From contig CANNZV010000514.1 in NCBI GenBank assembly GCA_947561585.1, forward strand, positions 186,001 through 250,000: a stretch of 64,000 bases of DNA, in the 5' to 3' direction. Source of the DNA: Caprella mutica. Lineage: Eukaryota > Arthropoda > Malacostraca > Amphipoda > Caprellidae. A program made the position numbers and the translations under genes. Positions 11,528-21,946 of the stretch are shown here, piece after piece. The stretch's first letter is position 1. Each line of letters opens with the position of its first letter. The notes under the pieces are model-generated. The model saw nothing but the letters and a program-made list of their open reading frames with translations, was not told where the DNA came from and made no database searches.

Positions 11528-13619
11528 CAGAGATGGGCGGGATTGTACTTCCCAAGTACCAAGTAAAGTTATTAAGTAACAAGTAAGTACTTCAAGTACT
11601 ACTTGAAGTACTTTCTAAAAAGTACTTTGAATAATTACTTAGAAGTACTTTTTACAAGTACTTGTTACTTCCCAAGTAAAAAGTACCTTATAAAGTACAT
11701 TTTTTCCTTAAAAATAAAACGACAGTCAAACTAACGACGATGTTGCTACAGTTGCTAGATGTTGCCAATTGGATTCAACAGATTCTAATAGATTTATTCT
11801 CTAATCTCTGTAAAATTGAATCTTTTTCCCAACTAGGAATGTATTTACAGCACCGTACACACTTACAAACTAGATTAAAAATGTTGGATTTTAGTGTTGT
11901 CAAACAATAAAACCTAGAGTTTGAGGAGGTCCAACATGTTGGAAAATTGTTTGTCAAACAGTAGAATCAAAACTAAGACATTGTATAATTTTATGTGAAG
12001 ATGATTTTTTACATATTCTGAATTACGATCATGTACATGAGCTATATTGACCAATTGAATACAATGCCTCTAATTATTATACCTAGATATCGCAACCAAT
12101 ATTTGCCAAACGCGTATATTGAAAAGAGTCACTGTGATGATGTACTATCAGAGAAAAGAGTCACTGTGATGATGTACTATCAGAGAAAAGAGTCACTGTG
12201 ATGATGTACCATCAGAGAAAAGAGTCTCTGTGATGATGTACTATCAGAGAAAAGAGTCACTGTGATGATGTACTATCAGAGAAAAGAGTCACTGTGATGA
12301 TGTACTATCAGAGAAAAGAGTCACTGTGATGATGTACTATCAGAGAAAAGAGTCACTGTGATGATGTACTATCAGAGAGAAGAGTCACTGTGGTGATGTA
12401 CTATCAGAGGAAAGGGTCACTGTGATGATGTACTATAAGAGAAAAGAGTCGGTGTGATGATGTACTAGCAGAGAAAAGTGTCACTGTGATGATGTACTAT
12501 CAGAGAAAAGAGTCACTGTGATGATGTACTATCAGAGAAAAGAGTCACTGTGATGATGTACTATCAGAGAGAAGAGGCACTGAGAAGATTTACTATCGGA
12601 GTAAAGAGTCACTGTGATGATGTACTATCAGAGAGAAGAATCACTGTGGTGATGTACTATCAGAGAAAAGGGTCACTGTGATGATGTACTATAAGAGAAA
12701 AGAGTCGATGTGATGATGTACTATAAGAGAAAAGAGTCACTGTGATGATGTACTATCAGAGAAAAGAGTCACTGTGATGATGTACTATCAGAGAAAAGAG
12801 TCACTGTGATGATGTACTATCAGAGAAAAGAGTCACTGTGATGATGTACTATCAGAGAAAAGAGTCACTGTGATGATGTACTATCAGAGAGAAGAGGCAC
12901 TGAGAAGATTTACTATCGGAGTAAAGAGTCACTGTGATGATGTACTATCAGAGAGAAGAATCACTGTGGTGATGTACTATCAGAGAAAAGGGTCACTGTG
13001 ATGATGTACTATAAGAGAAAAGAGTCGGTGTGATGATGTACTATAAGAGAAAAGAGTCACTGTGATGATGTACTATCAGAGAAAAGAGTCACTGTGATGA
13101 TGTACTATCAGAGAAAAGAGTCACTGTGATGATGTACTATCAGAGATAAGAGTCACTGTGATGATGTACTATCAGAGAAAAGAGACTCTGTGATTATGTA
13201 CTATGAGAGAAAAATTAAGAGTCACTGTGATGCTGTACTATCAGAGAAAAGAGTCACTTTAATGATGGATGTACCATCAGAGAAAAGAGTCACTTTAATG
13301 ATGGATGTACCATCAGAGAAAAGAGTCTCTGTGATGATGTACCATCAGAGAAAAGAGTCACTGTGATGATGTACTATCAGAGAAAAGAGTCACTGTGATG
13401 ATGTACTATCAGAGTTAACAGTATAAATTATTATTTTTTATTTTTTAAATTGTATAGTAAATGTACTTGGTACTTCTAAGTACTTTAAAAGTACTTGGTA
13501 CTTGTAATTTGAAAGTACTTTTTAATTTGAGTACTTGGGCAACTACTTCAAGTACATTAATTTACGAGTACTTGTACTTAGTACTTAAGTACTTTCGATG
13601 TACTTTTCGCCCATCTCTG
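11528..13619. mobile_element. hAT-like non-autonomous element, 2,092 bp, 8-bp TSD
   Basis: The termini are CAGAGATGGGCG at the left and CGCCCATCTCTG at the right. An identical 8-bp direct repeat, GTTGGTTG, flanks them at 11520-11527 and 13620-13627. An 8-bp target duplication and short CAG...CTG termini are characteristic of hAT elements. The outer 150-180 bp on both sides is crowded with AGTACT/AAGTACTT motifs (13 counted), like the subterminal binding repeats of hAT elements. The interior has no transposase and is mostly the 32-bp array, so it must have moved by borrowed transposase. Confidence 0.85.
12121..13414 (+). repeat. 32-bp minisatellite, about 40 copies, with 320-bp higher-order unit
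   Basis: The unit begins GAAAAGAGTCACTGTGATGA and continues TGTACTATCAGA (32 bp). Copies are contiguous without spacers. Variants such as the GAAGAGGCACTGAGAAGATT block occur at 12571 and again at 12891, exactly 320 bp (ten units) apart, followed by the same order of variant units. This shows segmental duplication of a ten-unit block. Some units near 13205-13300 carry small insertions. Confidence 0.95.
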
Positions 13620-14874
13620 GTTGGTTGCAAGAAAAATGTCATGCTTTAACATTAAATGTATAGAAAATGAATTACATATATGTTTCGAACACAAATATTT
13701 TCTGACACAGACTTTTTGACAAAAATTACATACAAGTTATACAGAAATATTTTTAGATACAATTTTTAACAAATATTCTTTAACAAAATTAATATTCGTT
13801 AACAAATTTGCTTAACCTATTTTTTAAGTAGGTATATTTTTTCATAATCAGTTTTTAAAATTTATTTTTCAGATATATATTTTTATTTTATATAATATTC
13901 TACATACACTTTTTTACCACACATTTTTTTTAACATAATTATTCTAGGTATATATTTTTTTCAATTTATTTATATATTTTTTACTATTGATAACCCACTA
14001 TTTTTTATGGCAATTACACTAGTATTAGATAATTATCATTTTAACATAAAAAATGGGACCTGATACACGGGATTATATTGATACTAGTGTAATTCCCATT
14101 AAAAGTAATGGAATATCAATAAAAAAATATATATCTAGAAAATATACCTAAAAAAATGTACGTAGAATAATGATGTGTAAGAAAATATTTATTTACAAAA
14201 AATGTGAATATAGAAATTTATACATAGAAGAATATATATGTAAAAAAACATTATGTAAAATAATTATGTTTAAAAAATGTTTGTTGAAAAAGTGTATGTA
14301 GAATATTATATAAAATGAATATAAAATATATATCTAAAGAATATATTTAAAAATCTGAATTATAAAAAAATATATTTAAAAAATATGTTTAAAAAATTGT
14401 TACCAAATATTAATTTTGTTGAAGAATATTTGTTAAAAAATGTATCTAAAACTTTTCTGTATAAAAATGTATGTAATTTGTGTCAAAAAAAAAAAAATTG
14501 TGTCAGATAATATTTGTGTTCGAAACATATATGTAATTCATTTTCTATACATTAAATCTTAAAGCGTGACATTTTTCTTGCAACCAACCAACAGACAAAG
14601 ACACACTGTGTATATATAGTATATAGGATGATGATTTATTTTTTATTTTAATGGAAAAGTACACTTCTATCGGATTATATTTTCGAAAACCCGTTATTTT
14701 AAACGGGAAAATACACTATAGTAGAAAAATGGAGAGAAAAATGGAGTGTGATGGATGGCATTCGACTCATATTTAATCAACAGCCAACTTTGTCAATTAT
14801 CACATTTTACATATTTGCCTTCAAAATATTAAAAGTTAGCTGAGAAAATTACAACTAGCCGCAAGACTGTGGCG

Positions 14875-15062
14875 GCTGGACTTCTCCAAGAGCAGTACAG
14901 CCGTACAGGATCGAGCCTCTGGCCTAGAGCCGCTTCAGCCGTACGGCTGTAGAAGCTCCATTGGAAAGGGGTACATGGGATATATCGGATAGCAGTCCAA
15001 AAGGAGAGCCGAGTGAATCGAGCTGCGCATCTCTAGCCGCTTCAGTCGCCGCATTGGAATTC
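14875..15062. repeat. GC-richer dispersed repeat, copy 1
   Basis: It shares with 15695-15903, in the same orientation, the stretch from CTAGCCGC through GAGCCTCTGGCCTAGAGCC, CCGTACGGCTGTAGAAGCTC and TGGGATATATCGGATAGCAG to the terminal GCCGCATTGGAATT. Its end also occurs inverted at 10418. Confidence 0.75.
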
Positions 15063-15172
15063 GACAAGGTGGAGCAGCTCTACAACCGACACTTTGAAGT
15101 ACTTTTTTCAATTGCTAATTATTTTATTAGAATTAAGTAATTTATTTAGTATCAATCAATTAATTTTTTAGT

Positions 15173-15345
15173 ATTAATTTATTTATTTTGTATCAATTTA
15201 TTTATTTTGTATAAATTTATTTATTTTGTATAAATTTATTTATTTTGTATAAAATTATTTATTTTGTATAAATTTATTTATTTTGTATAAATTTATTTAT
15301 TTTGTATACATTTATTTATTTTGTATAAATTTATTTATTAAGTAT
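15173..15345 (+). repeat. 19-bp tandem repeat, about 9 copies
   Basis: The unit is ATTTATTTATTTTGTATAA with single-base variants. It runs on into a nearly pure A/T stretch of TTAATTTATTAATAA-like sequence to about 15595. Confidence 0.9.
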
Positions 15346-15694
15346 TAATTAATTTATTAATAAATGAATTAATATTAATTAATTTAGTAATATTATTAAT
15401 ATTAATCAATTTATTAATATTAATTAATTAATTAATAATAATTTATTTAATAATGATAATTCATTTAATAATAATAATTTATTTAACAATAATAATTAAT
15501 TTATTAATAAATAATTTATTAATAATTAATTTATTAATAATTAATTTATTAATAATTATTTATTTATTAATATTAATTTATTTATTAATATTGACTGGAA
15601 ACACTACCAAAGATACCTAAATTAACAAAAAAATTTGTCTGTTATCACGCTTCACTTATTTACACTCCAAATATTAAAGGGAGCTGTAAAAATT

Positions 15695-15903
15695 ACTACT
15701 AGCCGCAGCGGATGGACTGCTCCTGGGGCGACTCTAGCCTTAGTTGCTTGAGCCTCTGGCCTAGAGCCACTTCGGCCGTACGGCTGTAGAAGCTCCATTG
15801 GAAAAGGGTACATGGGATATATCGGATAGCAGTCCAAAACGAGAGCCGAGCGGCTTGAAACGCGTGACTCTTGCCGCTTCAGCCGCCGCATTGGAATCAC
15901 ACC
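15695..15903. repeat. GC-richer dispersed repeat, copy 2
   Basis: Direct copy of the repeat at 14875-15062. Short open frames across it on the minus strand come from the higher GC content and show no conserved protein features. Confidence 0.75.
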
Positions 15904-16289
15904 TTAAGCTAGTGAGATAGTGATGATGACAGGTACTGGCCCAGAAGCCAACTAGACAACGAATGCAGACCATTTTTTACAATACTAAGAAAAAGTTACT
16001 CGCTGCTAATTTTCTAGAAACTATGAGGATACTAAGCAGGTGCAAAAGCTAACAAGTGAATTCTACAGAAAAGTTGAACATATTCAACTTTTCTCGAAGC
16101 TTTTTTACAAGTTGCGGATTCATTAGCCAACTTGATGACACATGGCGAGTTAACTGGCATTTTGTAAACTCACCTGCTTGTAGCGATTAAACTATTCACG
16201 TGTCAACGAGTCTTAACATCTCCCTCCTCCTCCCCCGTCTCTATAAATAATGAAAAGTTCGGTAATTTTGGTTCATCTCAAATATGTTA

Positions 16290-16433
16290 GGGTCCGGTCA
16301 AACGAGCGTTTTTACACAGCGTTTTCACAACGTTTTTGACTCTGAGGAAATTACTGTTAAACCCATTTCATATGTTATATCCACGATACGCGACACATTT
16401 GGAGCGTTTAAAAACGCTCGTGTGACCGGGCCC
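16290..16433. mobile_element. MITE, 144 bp, TTA target duplication
   Basis: The termini are GGGTCCGGTCAAACGAGCG and CGCTCGTGTGACCGGGCCC, near-perfect inverted repeats. TTA flanks both sides (16287-16289 and 16434-16436). A 3-bp TWA/TTA duplication suggests the PIF/Harbinger group; that assignment is inference. Confidence 0.8.
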
Positions 16434-17255
16434 TTAATAACGAATGAAAAAAAATTATACCACCTTATTGGTGTCTTTGAAATCCACTGAATAGCTTTAC
16501 AAAGGAACAGATTCATAACAGTAGTATTGAGAAGTGTCCGGAAAACTGCGAGGCGGAAAACTGCCGAAGTGGAAAACTGCCAGTCACTTACTGAATTTAA
16601 TGACTTCAGTAAAAAAACGACGTTCACTATTAGTTAGAAGGAGTTAATAGAATATTCATATCTAATTAATATACAAAAAAAAAATATAGGTAAATGTAGA
16701 CAAATTGATTAGAAAAATATATAAAATACGTTTTAATATATAAGTTAAAAACTAAAATCTTCATTAGAAAATACTAAGAGATGAAACAAAGAAATAAAGA
16801 CAGTACAATTTCTTTGTTTACACAACGCATCACTACATTATCAGTTCATAACGAGTTTAGTGTCTAATTATTACTTTTTTGTTTATGTTATGAGAATTGA
16901 ACAAGCCTTCAAGCTTAATATTCGCTTGTACTCATTATTAAACAAATTCGATCGATGTTTGTGAAATATTTAGAATTTGCAACCCAACATCTACGATTAT
17001 TAAACTGATATCACCTACCTAATTCTCTGACAATTTCAATCGATTGAATTGGATTGCATATAAATTAATAATAATTTTACTTATATACCTAAATGAAAAT
17101 TGTAAAATTGAAAGTGTTAATGATATGGAGAATAAAATTGTAAATGTAATAAATATTGAACATACATATAAGTGATTTAACATTCACTTAATTTTTAATT
17201 TACAAGATATAAATTATAAATCTTATGAATAAATAAAATCATGTATAGATATACA

Positions 17256-17345
17256 GTGAAACTCCTGAGTTATGAAATTTTATTTATGAAGCACCCGAGT
17301 AATGAAGGACCTGAATTATGAAATGCTCCTCAGTTATGAAGTATT
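17256..17345 (+). repeat. possible pogo/Tigger terminal relic
   Basis: CAGTGAAACTCCTGAGTTAT is followed by several degenerate repeats of GAGTTATGAA. This resembles the CAGT(T)GAAnCTC start of pogo-type elements. No partner terminus was found, so the call is weak. Confidence 0.3.
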
Positions 17346-18753
17346 TTTCTTTGTTTAAATCATAGAAAACTATAGTTCTTGAGGTATAACTATACCTTTT
17401 CCAAGTCAAGTTGGCAGAAGTGAAAGTCATATAGCAGAAGTGAAAATGAAAAATGCATGTATGACAAGCAATTACAATATAGAAGTATTTTTAATGAAAA
17501 TTACAACTTTAAAGCAATACTGGTTTTTTGCAATCTTCTCCACCAGACTCTACCATATAATAAGACAATACTCTATTCTAGGATAATACCCAATTATGTG
17601 ATGATACCTAATTTATTAAAGGATGATATCCAATTATAAAATACCACCTATAATTGTGTATTATCCTATAATGTAGTATTATATATGAAAATGTAAATCA
17701 GGAAGGCAAAGATTTACTATACAGTTTAGGTTATCAGTAAATCGGATATATTGAGTACAAACTGTGTTTTCTGTATTGTTTGAGGTTTAAATGATTGTAT
17801 TTTTTGTTAATGATTTAAATTTAGGCATAAATGACTACTACCCAGGCAGCATAACTTTCTTGGGACATGATTGGGACAAGGTTGTGTCATAGGGAGTTGC
17901 TTGGGTACTTGGGAGAAATGCTGTCCCAACAATGGGACATCACAGTTGAACCAATATTGTTATCCCAGGCATGTCCCAATACTATCCCGATATTTTCTCC
18001 AATTTTTGTTCAAATTTATGGACCATAGATGCGTAACACTGAGCAGATCGTAGTTACCCCTCCCAAATAAGCTATCAACCTTGAAATTTATATCTAAACC
18101 AATTTGGTTCGTTTATTTTTTGAAATATTACGTCCATTCAATTTGAAAAATAGTAAAAGTAGGACCTAGCTATGTATTTTTGTGCTTTAGGTTCGCTTCT
18201 GATTTTCAATATTGTGACACCTTACATAGATAAAAGGAGCCATTTTAAGACGGTTATCACGAATACCATTTTTTGTGGAAACTCTTCGTTTACGAGATAT
18301 AACGCAATTAAATTTCTGGTACAAAAATAAAAATAAAAAGCCCTTTCTTCTAGAATTTCCGCCATCTAGAGTTTTTTGATAAAAATCGTTTTGTGATGTG
18401 AAAACGTTATCGTAGGTTGTTGTATCCGTTATTTTGGTGTACTGCACACTTCATGATTGTTTAATGACCTGGCTGAGGGGATTGGGGGCGGCATGCCCCT
18501 CAATATACATATTTTTGATGCTATATCAGATATAAACTTCAATAATTATTAGATAGTTAGACCATGGAATTTTTGAAACTGTACTGGAAAAAACCTCGTA
18601 CTAGTTAAAACACGAATTTTGTCACCTGACAGCTATTCTGGCGAAAACATTACAAAAAATAATAATCAAAATAATATTTTCGATATAAATCTCTCTTCGA
18701 ATAGTATATTTAACTTATTATTTACTCTTATTCTAATATACTTTGCGTGCGGG

Positions 18754-18818
18754 GCGACCCACCGGTGGGTCACTGCTGCTGCGTCTAGTACAGTGCGGGT
18801 GACCCACCGGTGGGTCAC
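18754..18818. repeat. two 20-bp palindromes built on GACCCACCGGTGGGTC
   Basis: GCGACCCACCGGTGGGTCAC (18754-18773, one mismatch) and the perfect palindrome GTGACCCACCGGTGGGTCAC (18799-18818) lie 45 bp apart. A related stretch with ACGGGTGGGCACC and GCCCACCAGTGGAC occurs near 19660-19730. They may be the ends of a small element or a protein-binding site. Their function is unknown. Confidence 0.7.
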
Positions 18819-20092
18819 TTCAAAAAACTTGATCAACTTCAAAAAACATTGTATAAACGGGAAATTTTCATATTTTTTATTTTTATTTTTAAATATGTAT
18901 TGAGTTTACAAGTGAATGAAAGTAATCATGAAAATTGACCACTCAGTAAATATGGCACTACCTATAATAAGTTGAATTGAAATTTAGAAAATTAAAATAA
19001 AACCATATTTCTAATTGCTTTATTATAGGAAATCAATTTTATAAGCAACTGATCATAGTTTAAACATTAAGTAGACCACATATAGTGTAACGAGAAATAT
19101 TATTTCATGTCTGTAAAACCGTTCATTTATATATGTAGCTACCAAATATAAATCTAATGAATTATTTCAATGAATAACTATCGTTTAATAGTTATGCTCA
19201 ATATTAGAATACGGCATATAATAGTATGGTTGCCCAGGTCAGGCAGGTCAGAATGTTTTCACTTTTAGATTAGAATTTGTAACTTTTTGGCTAACTCATT
19301 TTGTGAATAATCCCCTTAACATATTTCGAGTCTTTTTTATAAATGCATTATTCTGAACTAGAATCATTCAGAACATCACACAAAAATCACAATTCATTGG
19401 GATTATCAAAATCTCTTCGTATATCATAAAAAACGCAATCGTATGTAAGACACGTCCTTTAGAAGATATGAGAAATAGATCAGAATAAAATTTATCAGCT
19501 GACATATAATAATATTTTTATGATAGCTGACATATATTAATATTTTTATTATTATATATTCATTCTTATCAACGAGAAACAATAAACATTTATCTACAAA
19601 CTTGAACAATTGAAAAAAAACGAGTCTCAGACGTGCCGTTTTTTGATGTCAAGCAGTGACCACGGGTGGGCACCACGCAATGCAGTAGAGCCAGATGCTT
19701 TACATTGCGAAATGCCCACCAGTGGACACGCTATTTTATTTCTGTAATTACTAGTAATTACCATGAATACGAACCACACAAAACTTTTAATCTCCCGCAA
19801 TGCAGTGGAAACCTGGTTTTGACTCCCGCATGCAATGTGTTAAATGAAACGTGAGTAAATGTTTAACATTTTTCTCATGGCAGAGTCTGTCCTAAAAAAT
19901 TGATGAAAAGAAATAAAGAAACCTAGATGCAGGGATAACTATGGTAAACTGATAGATTACAGTTACAGTTGTTCAAAAAAAGGCTCCGTCTGCATGCCGC
20001 AGATTATCTATAATTTTGTTTATCTGTGGTTGCTTCATTTCGTTGCAGGGCTTTCCACTTACCTTGTTTATTTGTTCATAACCATATTTATA

Positions 20093-20275
20093 ATGTATTC
20101 TACACCAAGAAATAAAGCTCCTGGAACAGTTACAGGTGCAAAAAAAAAAGGATTTCTATTGAAATGAAACTCACTATTTTGAAGAAATTCGCAAAGATAT
20201 GACGAACAGTGATATTGCAAAGTTGTTCAATTTCTCAGTGCATACAATGCCGAGACTCTCAAACAGAGTGTTGTG
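20093..20275 (+). pseudogene. fragment of a pogo/Tigger-like (CENP-B HTH) transposase
   Basis: Read across two frameshifts, the plus strand encodes a basic start (RNKAPGTVTGAKKK), then IEMKLTILKKFAK, then TNSDIAKLFNFSVHT. This is the layout of the N-terminal helix-turn-helix of pogo/Tigger and CENP-B-type proteins. The frame breaks at the A-run near 20139 and again near 20196. Nothing of the catalytic domain follows. Confidence 0.5.
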
Positions 20276-21946
20276 AGGTCTAAAAATCCATGTATGTGAA
20301 ATCATAAATTATTTAATAAAATCATACAGTGACAGGTTAAATAATCTAAAATGTGGTAAATTATCTAATAAATCTCTCACCATTAAAGGTCCCCTCCACT
20401 CTATCTTTTTATTTCTCTATTCATTACAGCTAAAGTTACTGATTATAAAACTGCAAACCAATTCAAAATTGGTTCTACAGTTTTATTATAATATGTAATT
20501 TACGATTTTTTTCCGTCCTTTCTACTACCCCTCTGAATTTCAAGCAAAGAAAAAACCTGAATGTCCAATAGGCTAAGTAGATCCGCAAAGCTGATCCCAA
20601 GATAATGGATCCATATAAAGAATCCAAGTATGTACCTAATTAGGTATTTCATACTAATAGTTTTCATATATCAAAACATTTTCCGATCTAGAGAACTGTT
20701 AATTTTTTTAAACACTGTATTTGAATAGGTATGTATTTGTCTCTTAATTGACGTTATTTCTAATTAAATTGCTCATAACTTTTTTATTTGAATACACATG
20801 AGTTTTCTAAGCGTAAGTAAATAGTCAGCTGTAATGAATGTCGTACCACCTAATTTTTCTCCCGTACGAATAACATAGGAACATTTCGCCGATAATATAA
20901 AAAGGAAACCAAATCACTTCACTTTAGTGGTATTACTAACATGACGCCTAGAAAGAAGATTGTACACTCTTTGTTTTGATTGTAAATTTAGATTTTTTAA
21001 ACGAACAATGCGTTTTTTGGCCTTCTTTTAAGATATTAATTGTTTCCTAAATTATATAAACGTTTATCCGATTATATTCCTTCACACGAATATTAAATAG
21101 ATTTACTAAACCTAATTCCTAGTTGATAATCAAACCTAATTTTTCTTCTTCTGACTGAAAATTAGAAAGTCGGAAGTAAAATAGGTTTTGTAGAGTTTTG
21201 ATTATAAAAATCTTTAAAAGCATATAAAATTAAAAATATTCTATCAAATTTTATGGGGTTTGCAGTAAAATAATGAGAAACATTAGCCTCGTTGATTAAA
21301 GCAATAAAAAATTTTGCTTGGAGGGGACCTTTAACGAAGGGCTAACGCCGTTTTTTATGAATTAAAATGTTCTTAGAATTTATAACCAAATATTATTTCA
21401 GAAAAGTAAAAAATTACACAAATTGCCAATAAGTGACTGGCAGTATAACAAATTCACAACCTACATTGCTTCAGCACGTTTCTTTTTTAAATTAGGAAAA
21501 AGTCCTATTTTACAACCTAATAATTTAGGTATTTATTAAACATTCTTAACAAGTCATAAGTTAAACATTCAATTACCGGAGAATTACAGTATTCGGAAAG
21601 TGAGCGTTAACATAATTCATTACAGCCCATATTACGATGACTACAACTTTTTCAATAGTCAAAGCTGTAGAAAGAAAAAAATGGTATCAAATGTACAGTG
21701 TACACCTAAAGATGATACACTTAAAACTGCATATACTTTAATCTGCCTAAATGTAACTACTTCAAAATTACTAAACCACTTCCTCATTAGTCATTGACTA
21801 ATTACCGTACACCAGTAATTAGAAACTATTGCTAGATATTTTAGATAATGGGAGATAAAATCAGTGAGTTCTGTACATCATCATGTAACGCCTTCAGTCT
21901 GTTAGTAACTATGCTGTGTACCTAACGTGTCCAAAACTGTCTAAAG

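Larger units (their letters stand above)
11481..14630. mobile_element. foldback (long inverted repeat) element split by a hAT-like insertion
   Basis: The left arm begins CACCCTATATACTAATACAG and the right arm ends with its imperfect complement (GTATATAGGATG at 14619-14630). The arms share GTGTGTCTTT, CTGTTGGTTGGTTGCA, the stretch around ATGTATAGAAAATGAATTAC, and ATATATGTTTCGAACACAAA. They meet in a poorly paired centre near 14020-14090. Removing the 2.1-kb insertion at 11528-13619 leaves an element of about 1.05 kb. It has no open reading frame of note. Confidence 0.75.
10418..15905. mobile_element. composite repeat block bounded by 40-bp inverted ends
   Basis: The left boundary (10418-10460) reads GATTCCAATGCGGCGGCTGA and continues GCGGCAAGAG. 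The same sequence occurs inverted at the right boundary (about 15862-15903). Between them are the foldback/hAT nest (11481-14630), two direct copies of a GC-richer repeat, and AT-rich tandem repeats. I read this as an old element expanded by later insertions. Whether the two ends ever moved as one unit is inference. Confidence 0.5.
16434..21946. other. intergenic desert with repeat relics
   Basis: No gene is supported across 5.5 kb. It holds a possible pogo-type terminus (17256), palindromes (18754-18818) and a transposase fragment (20093-20275). A stretch near 20815-20960 recurs around 34545-34680, sharing TCTCC(C)GTACGAATAACATAGGAA and CGCCGATAA. Position 21588 carries the start of a family B MITE end (ATTCGGAAAGTGAGCGTTAA). 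Confidence 0.5.

Noticed and set aside
12121..13414. CRISPR-like repeat array
   Set aside because: Units are contiguous 32-mers with no unique spacers; this is a minisatellite inside a transposon in eukaryotic DNA.
15652..15973. two overlapping minus-strand frames of 70-82 codons
   Set aside because: They lie across a dispersed non-coding repeat that has another copy at 14875-15062 without the same frames.
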